Shown here one piece after another: positions 32,901 through 37,151 of a stretch of 64,000 bases of DNA (its first letter is position 1; each line of letters opens with the position of its first letter). This DNA is from Macrosoma leucophasiata. Its lineage: Eukaryota; Arthropoda; Insecta; Lepidoptera; Hedylidae. The stretch spans positions 1,433,501 through 1,497,500 of the forward strand of contig JAWQUS010000004.1 in assembly GCA_036365455.1 (NCBI GenBank), read 5' to 3'. The notes beneath the pieces were generated by a model. That model saw nothing but the letters and a program-made list of their open reading frames with translations. It was not told the origin of the DNA and did not search any database. The translations under genes were made by a program, and so were the position numbers.

Positions 32901-33444
32901 GGACAAAGACACCTAAGGTCAGGGTGTGAAGCAATCGTGCCGGGGTGTCAGCCAATCTGTGCACGCTCTCACGAGCTCACCTTTCTGATTCAGTGGCTCC
33001 ATAAGAAGCTGCATGTTATCACACGGCGCAGACTGCATAAGGTTGCACACAAAAAGCTTTCTACGTAACCCTCTTCGCTACCTCTGAAAAAAAAATGCGT
33101 TAATCATGCAAGCACCGGCTTTGAGCTCATATTTAGTCAATTTGAACTTTCTTTTATTTGACTATTTGTGTAACTGTACTATGACACAAGGCATTGTAAG
33201 GTTAATCTGTAAGAATCTTTAAATATAAAATATTTATTATCTTCGGTTCAATTGCTAAAATATGTACTTTTTCGAAGGCACTTTCAAAATTAAAATAACT
33301 CTGAATATATTACGTAAAGCAGTGTATACAAACACGTTATAGCTACGTACACAAGTTTAGTAGTTCAAATTAACTAGATACGAGTGAAATTAATGCTAAA
33401 GCGTAGATATGATAATGCTTACAGGCCGCCGCTCTGGTACCCAT
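2816..33444 (-). CDS. unc79: UNC79, NALCN channel complex subunit; N-terminal part, 20 exons
   Basis: UNC79 is a very large helical-repeat protein that, together with UNC80, stabilises and localises the sodium-leak channel NALCN (Narrow abdomen in flies) in the neuronal plasma membrane. The gene was assembled from 20 minus-strand exons. All introns are GT-AG, all phases match and the total is 2601 bases, or 867 codons, with no stop. Recognisable stretches are the start [27 protein letters not shown] (about residues 29-47), [16 protein letters not shown] near 300, a cysteine/histidine-rich segment ([10 protein letters not shown], about 389-398), [20 protein letters not shown] near 470 and [13 protein letters not shown] near 580. 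The start was chosen because the 22-base first exon has a good context (AAACATGG) and splices in phase to exon 2; an in-frame ATG 11 codons upstream (33477) is possible. Family members exceed 2,500 residues, so about two thirds lie left of the window. Intron 1 is about 9.5 kb. Five exons are followed by tandem copies of their own 3' ends. Confidence 0.92.
3008..4148 (-). repeat. exon-19-end tandem array: 15 copies with 5' splice site
   Basis: Two unit types alternate: a long one of 81 bp ending ...CCGCCCACAG|GTACAC and a short one of 68 bp ending ...CTGAACAG|GTACAC (minus strand), making a 149-bp higher-order repeat. Ten long and five short copies of the exon-intron junction can be counted, including the one that closes exon 19 at 4149. 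The three units farthest left carry GTGTAGGGG spacers and 'aggcgcacgg'; the next two carry 'agtcgcacgg'; those nearest the exon match it ('agacgcacgg'). The array is therefore most diverged away from the exon. Confidence 0.95.
4149..4264 (-). CDS. unc79: unc79 exon 19
   Basis: Residues about 776-814. The acceptor is TTGATTTCTAG and the donor CAG|GTACAC. The translation includes [20 protein letters not shown], with a Cys-x2-Cys pair. The exon is entered in phase 1 and left in phase 0, matching both neighbours. Its last 15 or so codons are the parent of the adjoining array. If a downstream donor copy were used, the frame would stay open for long stretches, so alternative ends are possible. Confidence 0.88.
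4556..4606 (+). repeat. short GTGTAGGCG tandem repeat
   Basis: Four or five imperfect copies of a 9-12 base motif (gtgtaggcg) lie in the intron between exons 18 and 19. It is GC-rich like the larger arrays but contains no exon sequence. Confidence 0.7.
4821..4926 (-). CDS. unc79: unc79 exon 18
   Basis: Residues about 741-775. It is preceded by GTGTCCAG and followed by GTAACT, entering in phase 0 and leaving in phase 1. The translation starts [20 protein letters not shown] and is helical. It joins exon 17 to give [13 protein letters not shown], as expected for a conserved helix in this family. Confidence 0.9.
5105..5205. repeat. long AT-rich hairpin
   Basis: GATAAAGATAATATAATTTA at about 5138 is followed by its complement (TAAATTATATTATCTTTATC) with a spacer of about 15 bases, giving a stem of about 28 bp. 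Ends such as TTGCTCGCTG/CAGCCAGCAA extend the symmetry imperfectly. It is probably a small fold-back MITE in intron 17. Confidence 0.65.
5268..5393 (+). mobile_element. small Helitron-type element
   Basis: The body 'ctataactccagaacgc' and the end 'gccgcgggcaacagctag' followed by T match the copy at 13777-13923. GC-rich pairing (cgcgggcg/ccgcgg) lies just inside the CTAG end, as in Helitron 3' termini. The 5' end is less clear here. Confidence 0.6.
5712..5842 (-). CDS. unc79: unc79 exon 17
   Basis: Residues about 697-740. The acceptor is TTATTCTAG and the donor CAG|GTCAGC. The first half is a charged linker ([20 protein letters not shown]); the second is hydrophobic ([15 protein letters not shown]) and runs into exon 18. 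It is entered in phase 1 and left in phase 0. Confidence 0.9.
5960..6160. repeat. diverged dispersed repeat fragment
   Basis: Contains repeated 'gaaccgaac' motifs and 'aaaatggtcgacaaacgtca'. Related sequence occurs at 8495-8620 (gcccgtgtcaaa...gcgaaccgaa) and at 60500 (aaaatggtcgacaaatgtca). The element type is not recognised. Confidence 0.4.
6248..6536 (+). mobile_element. LINE 3' end (CR1/Jockey-like), fragment
   Basis: A 3'-UTR-like sequence with 'cctggaagagactgttctct', 'agcgataaggccgccaattg' and a terminal 'gtacaataaagaatattg' running into a GTT repeat. This is the usual tail of a common lepidopteran non-LTR family. No coding sequence of the element remains. Confidence 0.65.
6671..6773 (-). 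CDS. unc79: unc79 exon 16
   Basis: Residues about 663-696. The acceptor is ATTTCAG and the donor CAAG|GTGATA. The translation [20 protein letters not shown] joins exon 15 (...LHWFQ). The exon is AT/GC-neutral and has no array, unlike its upstream neighbour. Confidence 0.92.
6945..7717 (-). repeat. exon-15-end tandem array: nine donor copies
   Basis: Units of about 90 bp each contain the codons for VLHWFQ followed by GTGACC (plus strand: ggtcacctggaaccagtgca). Junction copies lie near 6951, 7070, 7164, 7256, 7347, 7440, 7530, 7620 and 7711; the last is the functional exon end. The copy at 7440 reads 'ggtcagctgaaa' and has lost its GT. The left copies are shortened or mutated (cacctagaaacag), while the three nearest the exon are nearly identical. 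Between junctions is G-rich spacer with 'ctgcagtagg'. Confidence 0.93.
7718..7873 (-). CDS. unc79: unc79 exon 15
   Basis: Residues about 611-662, phase 0 at both ends. It follows TGTGTGCAG and is closed by CAG|GTGACC. The translation starts [20 protein letters not shown] and contains a run of alanines (HPTAAAAAP, about residues 651-655) encoded by a GCC/GCG repeat, which adds to the local GC excess. Reading past the donor meets a stop after about eight codons, so the proximal donor must be used. Confidence 0.9.
8036..8099. repeat. perfect hairpin of about 29 bp stem
   Basis: CTGACAAGCGTGGCAATTTT is followed by its exact complement (AAAATTGCCACGCTTGTCAG), with short loops around 'ggcatatgctcccatatgct'. 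It sits in the intron between exons 14 and 15. Probably a fold-back MITE; no RNA gene is claimed. Confidence 0.75.
8325..8424 (-). CDS. unc79: unc79 exon 14
   Basis: Residues about 577-610. The acceptor is GTTTTTCAG and the donor GAAG|GTATTA; it is entered in phase 2 and left in phase 0. The translation [20 protein letters not shown] is one of the best conserved UNC79 stretches and was a main reason for the assignment. Confidence 0.95.
8803..9443 (-). repeat. exon-13-end tandem array: eight 91-bp units with donor
   Basis: Units begin at the junction CGACCG|GTACGT (minus strand), with 'taccggtc' on the plus strand at 8803, 8894, 8985, 9076, 9167, 9258, 9350 and 9441. The period is 91 bp, with one 92. 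Each unit carries the exon codons for [18 protein letters not shown]. The leftmost copies differ most (taccggtcaaggcc; gaggctctcc; gagggcagg). The 91-bp period shifts frame each time yet stays open for about 180 codons. Confidence 0.95.
9444..9633 (-). CDS. unc79: unc79 exon 13
   Basis: Residues about 514-576. The acceptor is AATATTTTCAG, phase 1; the donor is CGACCG|GTACGT, phase 2. The translation starts [20 protein letters not shown] and ends in GLDR, completed by the first base of exon 14. The 5' half is ordinary in composition; the 3' half is very GC-rich and is the parent of the adjoining array. Confidence 0.92.
9673..10920 (-). mobile_element. mariner 1 (cecropia-type), inactive
   Basis: Terminal inverted repeats GGTTGGGGAAAAAGTTTCTT and, at the other end, the complement of GGTTGGGGAAAAAGTCTTTT, lie next to TA. 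The element is about 1.25 kb, the normal full length, inserted in the unc79 intron between exons 12 and 13. The copies at 26564 and 46774 are in the opposite orientation. Confidence 0.92.
9757..10736 (-). pseudogene. mariner transposase, broken
   Basis: The start [19 protein letters not shown] and helix-turn-helix region ([20 protein letters not shown]) are open to 10305. The frame is then interrupted by stops and resumes at 10205-9960 with ITYDK nearby, [20 protein letters not shown] and the catalytic [11 protein letters not shown] further stop precedes the last catalytic motif ([13 protein letters not shown]). All three acidic positions of the D,D34D triad can still be located, but at least two stops separate them. 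Confidence 0.88.
11100..11330 (+). mobile_element. tRNA-headed SINE, family S1, copy 1
   Basis: The tRNA-like head has 'ggttagtccagcggtgtgag' and the B box GGGTTCGATCCCCGCACC. The body includes 'acaaatatttg'-like sequence, 'caacggcacccacgacacag' and a terminal T-rich tail after 'gtgagtgtaaacgtat'. Better preserved copies are at 22047 and 24172. Confidence 0.8.
11368..11656 (-). mobile_element. 285-bp dispersed repeat (R285), copy 1
   Basis: Runs from a T-rich end and 'aagtggcaaacaagcgtgca' to 'gagctctaccaccagtaaaa'. It is one of about a dozen copies in the window. Because the A-run lies at one defined end (minus sense), a retroposon is likely, but no tRNA head or coding sequence is visible. 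Confidence 0.75.
12132..12253 (-). CDS. unc79: unc79 exon 12
   Basis: Residues about 473-513. The acceptor TTTTCGGCAG is phase 2 and the donor ACACCG|GTTAGT phase 1. The translation [20 protein letters not shown] continues LLGR from exon 11, a highly conserved UNC79 segment. The intron to exon 11 is only 92 bp. Confidence 0.95.
12346..12468 (-). CDS. unc79: unc79 exon 11
   Basis: Residues about 432-472. The acceptor is TTTTACTCGAACAG and the donor GGCAG|GTATGT, phase 2 both ways. The translation begins [19 protein letters not shown] and completes the serine started in exon 10 (VEAIIS-LLKEA). Confidence 0.92.
12741..13557 (-). repeat. exon-10-end tandem array: ten near-identical 90-bp units
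   Basis: Junction copies (minus strand ATCATCAG|GTAACTG; plus 'cagttacctgatgatggc') lie at exact 90-base steps from 12831 to 13551, with a variant (aggttacctg) at 12741. Almost the only difference between units is 'ccacgggggg' versus 'ccacgtgggg' at 13011 and 13461. The coding frame meets TAA immediately after each junction, so only the first donor, at 13558, gives a functional product. The unit includes the codons for [19 protein letters not shown]. Confidence 0.96.
13558..13689 (-). CDS. unc79: unc79 exon 10
   Basis: Residues about 388-431. The acceptor is TGGTTCGTGCAG and the donor ATCAG|GTAACT, phase 2 both ways. It starts [20 protein letters not shown], with CxxC and nearby histidines continuing the cysteine-rich region of exon 9, so metal binding is plausible. 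Its last 75 or so bases seed the adjoining array. Confidence 0.93.
13777..13923 (+). mobile_element. small Helitron, complete
   Basis: The 147-bp element begins TCTATATTATAAAAATAAGT after an A and ends GGGCAACAGCTAG before a T, the expected A/T insertion of Helitrons with TC and CTRR ends. A GC-rich palindrome (cgcgggcgaagccgcg) precedes the 3' end. It has no coding capacity. Confidence 0.82.
14044..14450. mobile_element. palindromic tRNA-like element, copy 2
   Basis: The AT-rich end module (ttttatattatttcgcatta) is duplicated in inverted orientation at 14048-14183, then followed by unique body and a complete plus-strand tRNA-like module at 14339-14414. Here the acceptor stem ACTTCAG/CTGAAGT pairs perfectly. 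The right-hand AT module follows. Confidence 0.75.
14506..14588 (-). CDS. unc79: unc79 exon 9
   Basis: Residues about 361-387. The acceptor is ATGTTGTTTCAG and the donor ATCAG|GTATCT; phase 0 in, phase 2 out. The translation [20 protein letters not shown] contains three cysteines that, with those in exon 10, form the conserved Cys-rich segment of UNC79. Confidence 0.94.
14724..15345. mobile_element. palindromic tRNA-like element, copies 3 and 4
   Basis: A minus-strand tRNA-like module at 14802-14875 and a plus-strand one at 15225-15300 flank an internal copy of the AT-rich end module at 15028. Most of the block is an imperfect inverted repeat: the body 'ggcaatagatggcgctactg' occurs in both directions. 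It looks like two elements fused, or one element inserted into another of the same family. Confidence 0.75.
15385..15425 (+). repeat. AGTATATAT microsatellite
   Basis: Three or four copies of a 10-base unit (agtatatata) in the intron between exons 8 and 9. Confidence 0.85.
15812..16183. mobile_element. MITE with AAAGGAGATGTTGC ends, copy 1
   Basis: The 372-bp element starts AAAGGAGATGTTGCA and ends in the near complement (TCGCAACATGTCCTTT). A second copy in opposite orientation is at 45594-46069; the two share 'gtttgcagttacaaaacatt' and 'ccaacatggcgaa'. No coding sequence is present. Confidence 0.85.
16273..16438 (-). CDS. unc79: unc79 exon 8
   Basis: Residues about 305-360. The acceptor TTTCTAGAAATTCACAG was chosen over an earlier TAG because only it restores the reading phase from exon 7 ([14 protein letters not shown]). 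The donor is AATAAG|GTAAGT. The translation includes [20 protein letters not shown]. Confidence 0.93.
16491..16704 (+). mobile_element. small Helitron (Lep1-like), complete
   Basis: It begins TCTATACTAATATTATAAAG after A and ends GCATGCCGCTAG before T. A GC-rich hairpin (ccgcgcgaagccgggg) precedes the end. It contains an AC microsatellite at about 16621-16643. The same 3' end is present at 26549. Confidence 0.85.
16855..17365 (-). repeat. exon-7-end tandem array: five donor copies plus relic
   Basis: Units of 75-98 bp carry the codons for [16 protein letters not shown] followed by CG|GTGTGTGCC. Junctions lie near 16998, 17095, 17172, 17271 and 17366 (the exon itself). A mutated partial copy without the junction remains at 16861. 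Spacers are C-rich on the transcribed sense and vary in length. The leftmost complete copy has 'caccgatgta' and 'gcgcattcga' changes that the inner ones lack. Confidence 0.93.
17366..17525 (-). CDS. unc79: unc79 exon 7
   Basis: Residues about 252-304. The acceptor is TGTGTTTGCAG and the donor CACCG|GTGTGT; phase 1 in, phase 2 out. The translation starts [20 protein letters not shown] and ends [12 protein letters not shown]. Four or more cysteines suggest the start of the cysteine-rich region. Confidence 0.94.
17991..18176 (-). CDS. unc79: unc79 exon 6
   Basis: Residues about 190-251. The acceptor is TTTGTGTGTTAG and the donor TTTGCTA|GTGAGT, phase 1 both ways. The translation contains [31 protein letters not shown] and [13 protein letters not shown], all characteristic of the UNC79 N-terminal helical region. 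Confidence 0.95.
18434..18502. repeat. hairpin of about 28 bp stem
   Basis: AAGTGCGTAGCACTCGGAGA-type sequence is followed after 'gggctccccc' by its complement (TCTCCGAGCGCTACGCACTT), with A and T runs closing the ends. It lies in the intron between exons 5 and 6. Confidence 0.7.
18702..19122 (-). mobile_element. RTE-type LINE, 3' coding end, copy 1
   Basis: The minus-strand frame 19119-18712 ends in a stop and encodes the C-terminus found in RTE-like retrotransposons ([49 protein letters not shown]). It is 5'-truncated. Downstream of the stop is ATATGATGAC, the start of the usual GAT-rich tail. Related copies are at 43985, 57127 and 59600. Confidence 0.88.
19135..19403 (-). mobile_element. 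R285 repeat, copy 2
   Basis: Moderately diverged copy directly downstream of the RTE fragment's upstream end. It has 'caaacaggcatgcagctcat' and 'actctaccaccagtag'. Central bases are altered relative to the copies at 43563 and 62733. Confidence 0.7.
19860..20052. mobile_element. tRNA-like inverted element, second type
   Basis: 'gacttcgggcaggaatcgaa' at 19909 and its complement near 20018 form a 40-bp inverted repeat. Together with a 27-base centre (ccagccgcttcaccactaag...) they make one minus-strand tRNA-like sequence plus a second copy of its 3' half facing it. The AT-rich arms (ttaaagaaaaaacggaaata) mirror those of the first tRNA-like family, but the tRNA portion is different. Confidence 0.7.
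20111..20203 (-). CDS. unc79: unc79 exon 5
   Basis: Residues about 159-189. The acceptor is TTTTTATTGCAG and the donor AATCCAG|GTAAGT, phase 1 both ways. The translation [20 protein letters not shown] is followed by [10 protein letters not shown]. Confidence 0.94.
21066..21236 (-). CDS. unc79: unc79 exon 4
   Basis: Residues about 102-158. The acceptor is GACAATTGCAG and the donor CCATCA|GTGAGT. The translation [20 protein letters not shown] then [20 protein letters not shown] is strongly helical and conserved in the family. Confidence 0.95.
21420..21655 (-). mobile_element. LINE C-terminal fragment (unclassified), copy 1
   Basis: A minus-strand frame encodes [20 protein letters not shown] and ends [12 protein letters not shown], typical of a non-LTR element's last codons. 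Related fragments are at 60784-60990, 36227-36290 (only 'cttcgcgccaagtcccttac' onward) and 19430-19505. Confidence 0.65.
21900..22045. mobile_element. short dispersed repeat, fragment
   Basis: 'ggggaaatcgggcgggacgt' followed by 'cgaagtgtccattctata' recurs as the reverse complement at 45300-45345. The element type is unknown. It abuts the next SINE. Confidence 0.45.
22047..22262 (+). mobile_element. tRNA-headed SINE, family S1, copy 2
   Basis: The head 'ccggttagtccagcggtgcg' and B box GGGTTCGATCCCCGCACC are followed by an internal inverted repeat (caaatatttg) and 'tttatacctactgtggggcc'. It ends in a TTTA-rich tail. Nearly the same length as the copy at 24172. Confidence 0.85.
22301..22462 (-). 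CDS. unc79: unc79 exon 3
   Basis: Residues about 48-101. The acceptor is TTATGTTTACAG. Of two nearby GT sites, the donor CATG|GTATGG is the one that keeps phase 1 into exon 4. The translation is [20 protein letters not shown] followed by [20 protein letters not shown]. Confidence 0.93.
22500..22690. mobile_element. MITE-like repeat shared with 55160-55310
   Basis: 'gggtgtgcatactgttcgta' and 'caaactgaggacaactta' here are the complement of sequence at 55230-55300, and 'gtgtgcattattcccgttac' matches 55185. Two copies in opposite orientation imply a mobile element. Termini were not resolved. Confidence 0.5.
22785..23124. mobile_element. hAT-type MITE with target duplication
   Basis: Ends are CAGAGGTTCCCAAACT and the complement of CAGTGATTCCCAAAG. 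The flanks 'ccctagat' (22777-22784) and 'gcctagat' (23125-23132) match at seven of eight bases, the duplication length of hAT elements. A second internal end (tttgggaatcactgg at 22951) suggests one copy inserted into another or an internal duplication. Confidence 0.82.
23833..23952 (-). CDS. unc79: unc79 exon 2
   Basis: Residues about 8-47. The acceptor is GAATAATTACAG and the donor TTGCTTA|GTAAGT, phase 1 both ways. The translation [20 protein letters not shown] then [20 protein letters not shown] is the most conserved N-terminal stretch of UNC79 from worms to vertebrates. Confidence 0.96.
24172..24400 (+). mobile_element. tRNA-headed SINE, family S1, copy 3
   Basis: Same head as the copy at 22047 (ggttagtccagcggtgcgaa) and the same B box. 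The tail after 'gtgagtgtaagcgtatttta' runs into TTTAT repeats. It lies in unc79 intron 1. Confidence 0.85.
24880..25160 (+). mobile_element. R285 repeat, copy 3
   Basis: Complete: begins 'tggtagtagagctccagtga' and ends 'gcttgtttgccacttccatt' followed by ACATAAAAAAAA. The flanks 'aactccgcctgagcctagta' and 'aactccgcctgaccccagta' occur about 350 bases apart, so the surrounding DNA is itself duplicated. Confidence 0.8.
25357..25460 (+). mobile_element. R285 repeat, fragment
   Basis: Only the first 100 bases of the unit (agagcttccagtggcggagc to 'tatcgtgttacggtcagttg'). It belongs to the second half of the local duplication noted at 24880. Confidence 0.65.
26390..26549 (+). mobile_element. Helitron 3' part (Lep1-like)
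   Basis: Shares 'gatagaccatttatcgagga' and the end 'gaagccggggcgggccgctag' with the element at 16491. The 5' part is replaced by other repeat sequence with 'ctgtctgtctgtgtctgtca'. It lies immediately upstream of mariner 2. Confidence 0.7.
27170..28732 (-). mobile_element. 5'-truncated non-LTR retrotransposon nested in mariner 2
   Basis: The insertion is bounded by a 5-bp target duplication, AAGAA (27165-27169 and 28733-28737), and its minus-sense 3' end is a (TTGA)n repeat. The 3' UTR is about 380 bp. 5' truncation plus target duplication shows target-primed reverse transcription after the mariner had already inserted. Confidence 0.9.
27551..28732 (-). pseudogene. reverse transcriptase C-terminal two thirds (LINE)
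   Basis: An uninterrupted frame of about 393 codons begins inside the RT domain. Visible are [12 protein letters not shown] (the motif-A aspartates), [20 protein letters not shown], the catalytic FADD in [12 protein letters not shown], and [16 protein letters not shown] of the thumb. The fingers, any endonuclease and the start are missing by truncation. The lack of stops suggests a young insertion. Clade is probably CR1/Jockey-like. Confidence 0.85.
29340..30360. other. unc79 intron 1, nothing recognised
   Basis: AT-rich DNA starting with a TA microsatellite (29339-29356). No repeat end, domain or splice-compatible exon was found. Confidence 0.4.
30363..30462 (+). mobile_element. 95-bp dispersed repeat tail (L95), copy 1
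   Basis: 'gagcagcgtggtagagaaaa' through 'gactcgtgcccagcagtgag' to 'acgtataaagggttgccttt', ending in ATT repeats. Related copies are at 54170 and 63223. It looks like the 3' tail of a LINE. Confidence 0.6.
30480..31712 (-). mobile_element. Penelope-like element, 5'-truncated
   Basis: The coding fragment is flanked by about 110-bp inverted repeats: 'aaaactatttttacggattt' near 30505 returns as its complement near 31660, and 'gattttaaaaatcattttag' likewise. Inverted flanking copies of this kind are typical of Penelope elements. It lies in unc79 intron 1. Confidence 0.85.
30655..31611 (-). pseudogene. Penelope RT end and GIY-YIG endonuclease
   Basis: The minus-strand sequence from 31611 gives the last RT motif ([20 protein letters not shown]), then a frameshift near 31520. 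The second frame (31440-30655) carries a GIY-YIG-type nuclease: [20 protein letters not shown], then [11 protein letters not shown] and a conserved downstream H...N segment. Most of the RT is missing. The GIY-YIG core is intact by eye but cannot be expressed with a working RT. Confidence 0.87.
31833..31950 (+). mobile_element. diverged tRNA-like element fragment
   Basis: 'tacttcagaagctcagttgg' resembles the tRNA-like module of the palindromic family, and 'gagtcaatttttctttccat' its AT-rich arm. The middle has diverged. Confidence 0.55.
31960..33400. other. unc79 intron 1, nothing recognised
   Basis: Very AT-rich. Short open frames show no domain and no conserved splice pattern. No promoter is claimed here. 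Confidence 0.35.
33423..33444 (-). CDS. unc79: unc79 exon 1 coding part (start codon)
   Basis: Only 22 coding bases: MGTRAAA plus one base, then the donor CCT|GTAAGC. It joins exon 2 to read MGTRAAAF-TAKIR, aligning with the known N-terminus of UNC79 proteins (short basic start, then F-x-x-K-I-R). The start context is AAACATGG. An in-frame ATG at 33477 would add 11 residues (MQGSFKIQLIN). Confidence 0.85.
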
Positions 33445-33850
33445 GTTTATCAGCTGTATCTTAAAGCTGCCCTGCATTGGAATGGTCAACACTCGCGTTT
33501 GGCGACGAGAACGCGCAATCAATAACCCCGATACAGGTAGTTTTGGTTTAGGGTGAAAGAGATGAGACCTAAATCTAGATCTGCTTTTCTCTTCGGACTA
33601 TCGATCGCATCTCGTTTGTCAATTTCGTTCCTTGGCGCGCGCAAATTAAATCTCGATTTCACAACAACACCAACAGCCAAGCCAACCGCTGCGCTGCGAG
33701 CCAAATGTCATTTGCAATTTGCAATTTGATTGACACTAATTGACAGTGACATATCTTGAATGTCAATGTCAAGTAATACTTCCGGTTATGCGTTCCATTT
33801 TCGCGTTGAAAATAGAAACTTATGACACGTTCACAGTTCGTGTGTAAGCT
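33445..33850 (-). promoter_or_regulatory. presumed unc79 5' UTR and promoter region
   Basis: The DNA upstream of the start codon is less AT-rich than intron 1 and has no transposon. No TATA box or initiator could be assigned with confidence. Assignment rests on position only. Confidence 0.35.
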
Positions 33851-34973
33851 TCATTTCAGCTCAAAGGCTGTCGTGGCTGATAATGTTCATGGGTTACGTA
33901 TTGTAAAAGCTATTTTGCCAGTATATACCTATATCGCCAATTACTGATGGTAGAATTTCCAGGACAGGATTCCAGAGAGTGACCATCATATTATTCTGAT
34001 GGAAGCGCTTATGGGCCCCGTATTTTCTGGCACAGAACAAATGGCTCAAACGTTAGAATTATCAGCGTATCTTTGTAAAAAAAAATGTGTGCGCACATGT
34101 TTTAAATTATTTTTTAGCATTATTATATTGTGGGACGCGTCCGATTTCTTTAACAAAAACGGTGATATTTCGGTAATATAGATACGATATTGAAAAATTA
34201 AACATATAAATCTTCCTCAGAAAACCCTTTTTCCAACAATTCAAACAGGAACAAAATCCGTTCGAATTTTTTTGAGATTAGCGCATACATGCAGATAGAG
34301 AAAATAGGGGGACTTTACTTTATAATATTAGTAATAGATATCGTATATTTGTTCGTATATTTATATAACTTAGTATAATATGTTTATTAACAAAAAAACG
34401 ACTAAGAAGACTATTAAAACATATTTAAAAATTAGACATTCATCTGAAGCTAAATTGCTTGCAAATAATATTAGGCAATAATAAATATATACGATAAAAA
34501 TAATAACGACATAATTATAATAATATCATTCTTTTGTTTTAGGTAATGGAAATCAGATATAGCTAGTAAATAAATCAGAGCCTCAATTTAGATAAAAAAT
34601 ATCTGTTTATGTTTTTTACCATCCTTTCCATCCTTTATGTATATTTAGGTAAGTAGATATAATCAGCAACTAATAATTATTCATCTTTAAGTACAGGCTT
34701 AACTACATAGATGTTTTGTGCAGATAAATTATTCAAGAAAGTTTTTTATTTCGTGACGTGTGTCGTTAAATGTATTTATATATTCACTATAAACATAATA
34801 ACTAACATTAAATTCGATCCTCATTTGAAGCGATCGTATGTGTCTTTAATGTTTAGCATTGAAACTAGAGGTCATACAATACATATGTTCTGAGGGAAAG
34901 TTTACATAGAAAAATAAGTTCTGTGAGAGATTGCTACCTGTAATATTACATAATTAATATTCTCTGCTCTGTA

Positions 34974-36169
34974 GGGGAGACCTAGGATAGTTGTGACAAT
35001 TTTTACTTTAATGGCCATATCTAGCTCAAGAAACATTTTACAGTTATGATTTTAATTAATGTAGCACCATTCCTTCTCGTTGCAAAATAATCAACAAAAT
35101 TTATTGAAGTATCATAGTTTCTGAGAAAATCAACAAAAACGAAGACAACTCCCTCTGTCACAACTCTCCTATCACCGAGGTAAGTTGTGACAGGGACCGA
35201 GATAAGTTGTGACAGCTTTTTATTTAGACTGTTTGGTTACATAAAAGGACTATTATAGATAAAACAAATAAAAAAAACAATTTCATTTGCAAAAAAGTAC
35301 TGATTATCATCTTTTAGTACATTAAATACCAAAAAAAACATAACACTCGTCACAAGAAATAATACCTTATAAGTATTTAATATATGGCACCATTTTGAGG
35401 TAAATCACATTACTATCCGTCAAAAATCTTCATATCTCATAGACAATAATGGCAAACGTATTGCAACTTGTCTCCAGTAGGTACAATCTACATGGGAACA
35501 GTCTTTGCTTTCTAGGCATTGGACCCACTGCTCATTCGATCTGATGTTTTCAAATAGTCACTTATTATATTACTCTCATAAATGGTATAATCCATTGATG
35601 AAGCCTTGCCTACTGGGTTTGCTTGATAAGCGTGTTTCTTCTAAATATATCTTGACAGAAACATGATGTTAAGATTGTATGAGGACGCGACATCTCTTGG
35701 ACGTTTATCTCGTATCGTTACGTAAACTCTTCAACTTCCATCATCCATTCCTCATCAGTCGTTCTTGTATATTTATTCAGCATTCGGAACCCAAGAACGT
35801 AGCATTTTAGCATGCAAAACATCACATCGCGAAAAATGAAGTCAGATAGGAGAGTTGTGACAGGCTGTCACAACTCGCCTAGATGCTCAAAATGATGACT
35901 TGGTCCAAATAAAAATTCATATTTTCTAGACACGATACAAACACAAAGAAAAAGTTTAGTTTAAAAGAAAAAGTTACTTTTCGCATATTTTTTCACGCAG
36001 ATGTCATAATTTGATAACCGCTTCTCGTATGACGCCAGCGAGTACTAAGTCAAGTAGCGCATCTCTCAAGTCGCAAACTAGCGTTGAAGCCAGCTCGCTA
36101 ACAATTATAGGTAGGGAGAAATCGTCTTTGTCACAACTTACCCTTGTCACAACTCTCCTAGGTCTCCCC
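34974..36169. mobile_element. 1.2-kb TIR element with TA duplication
   Basis: Ends GGGGAGACCTAGGATAGTTG and the complement of GGGGAGACCTAGGAGAGTTG are flanked by TA (34972-34973 and 36170-36171). The motif 'aagttgtgacag' is repeated inside (35181, 35205 and others) and near the right end. No transposase frame is present, so it is non-autonomous; the TA duplication suggests a Tc1/mariner-type source. Confidence 0.85.
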
Positions 36170-36935
36170 TAATGTAACACGGTAGCACCAAACATCACAA
36201 TTTAATGGCAAATAAATTTGTATGTTTATATGTATCTTCGCGCCAAGTCCCTTACGGGGTAGGTACAGGGTGTGGAACGCCAGATTAGTTGATATTGGTG
36301 TTGGTGAATAATTAGGTATATAAAATATTACTTATTTTATTTCATAATTTTAGGTTTGTGTATATTGGTGACGGTTTGACGGTTTACCAAATCTTAAGAT
36401 TTCCATAATGCAATTCCAAATTCGGTGGTTTGGCCACCGAACCCTTAGGGCTGCCGCAACGAGCTTGCCTCGCATCTAAATCTTCAGAATTTTGGATAGG
36501 AGCTTTGATTGTGTTCACTTTACATCCTCTGAGTATCTGACATTCGTAGTAACTTTTTTCCATATTTTTTTAAAGAATCAAATGCATGGCAAGCATCACC
36601 GTCATGTGTCAAGAGCGTGTCAGATATTCTGAGAGGGTGTAAAATGTGCCCAAACAATGCTCCTTTCCAAAATTCAGACGATTCGGAAGATGAGTAAGAT
36701 CGTAGCGAGCTTTTCGATTTTTTAATTGCTATTCTTCGGGCGCGGCCCTATATATAAACTTTGTACCTTACCTTAGATTTAGTGGAGGTAAACAACAGAG
36801 ATCAAGGTTAAATAACAAAAATAGCATCCTGGGCTACTACAATGTATTCGTGACATGAGTACCTTCATCAAGACTTCGCGATAGTTGCATCGTCAATGTG
36901 TGTTAAAAAAAGAAGATACCCTATAACATTAAAAA
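36170..36935. other. intergenic DNA between unc79 and pyx
   Basis: Contains a LINE fragment (36227-36290) and otherwise nothing recognised. A pair of similar AG-rich segments (36470 and 36670) hints at an old inverted element. Confidence 0.35.
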
Positions 36936-36940
36936 ATAAA

Positions 36941-36946
36941 TTTATT
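36941..36946 (-). terminator. pyx poly(A) signal
   Basis: AATAAA on the minus strand about 206 bases after the pyx stop codon. It is the closest canonical signal and is followed by AT-rich sequence. Confidence 0.55.
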
Positions 36947-37151
36947 GCCATATTATCTATATCACAATATCCAGTGTATCTCAAATCTCTCAAATCACAG
37001 TACCAACGTTCACATAACGTCTCTTTCTTACACAAAAAATATCACTAGAGTTTTAAGTTCACAATAGGATTAAAACGAATAAAACAACAATGCTCGCTTA
37101 GTTTGTTGACTTGTACCGTTGGCATTGAAATATAAATGGGCCATTATATCA

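Noticed and set aside
33519..33704. 61-codon frame upstream of unc79
   Set aside because: No domain, no splice link to exon 2. The MGTRAAAF start at 33444 splices in phase and matches the family.
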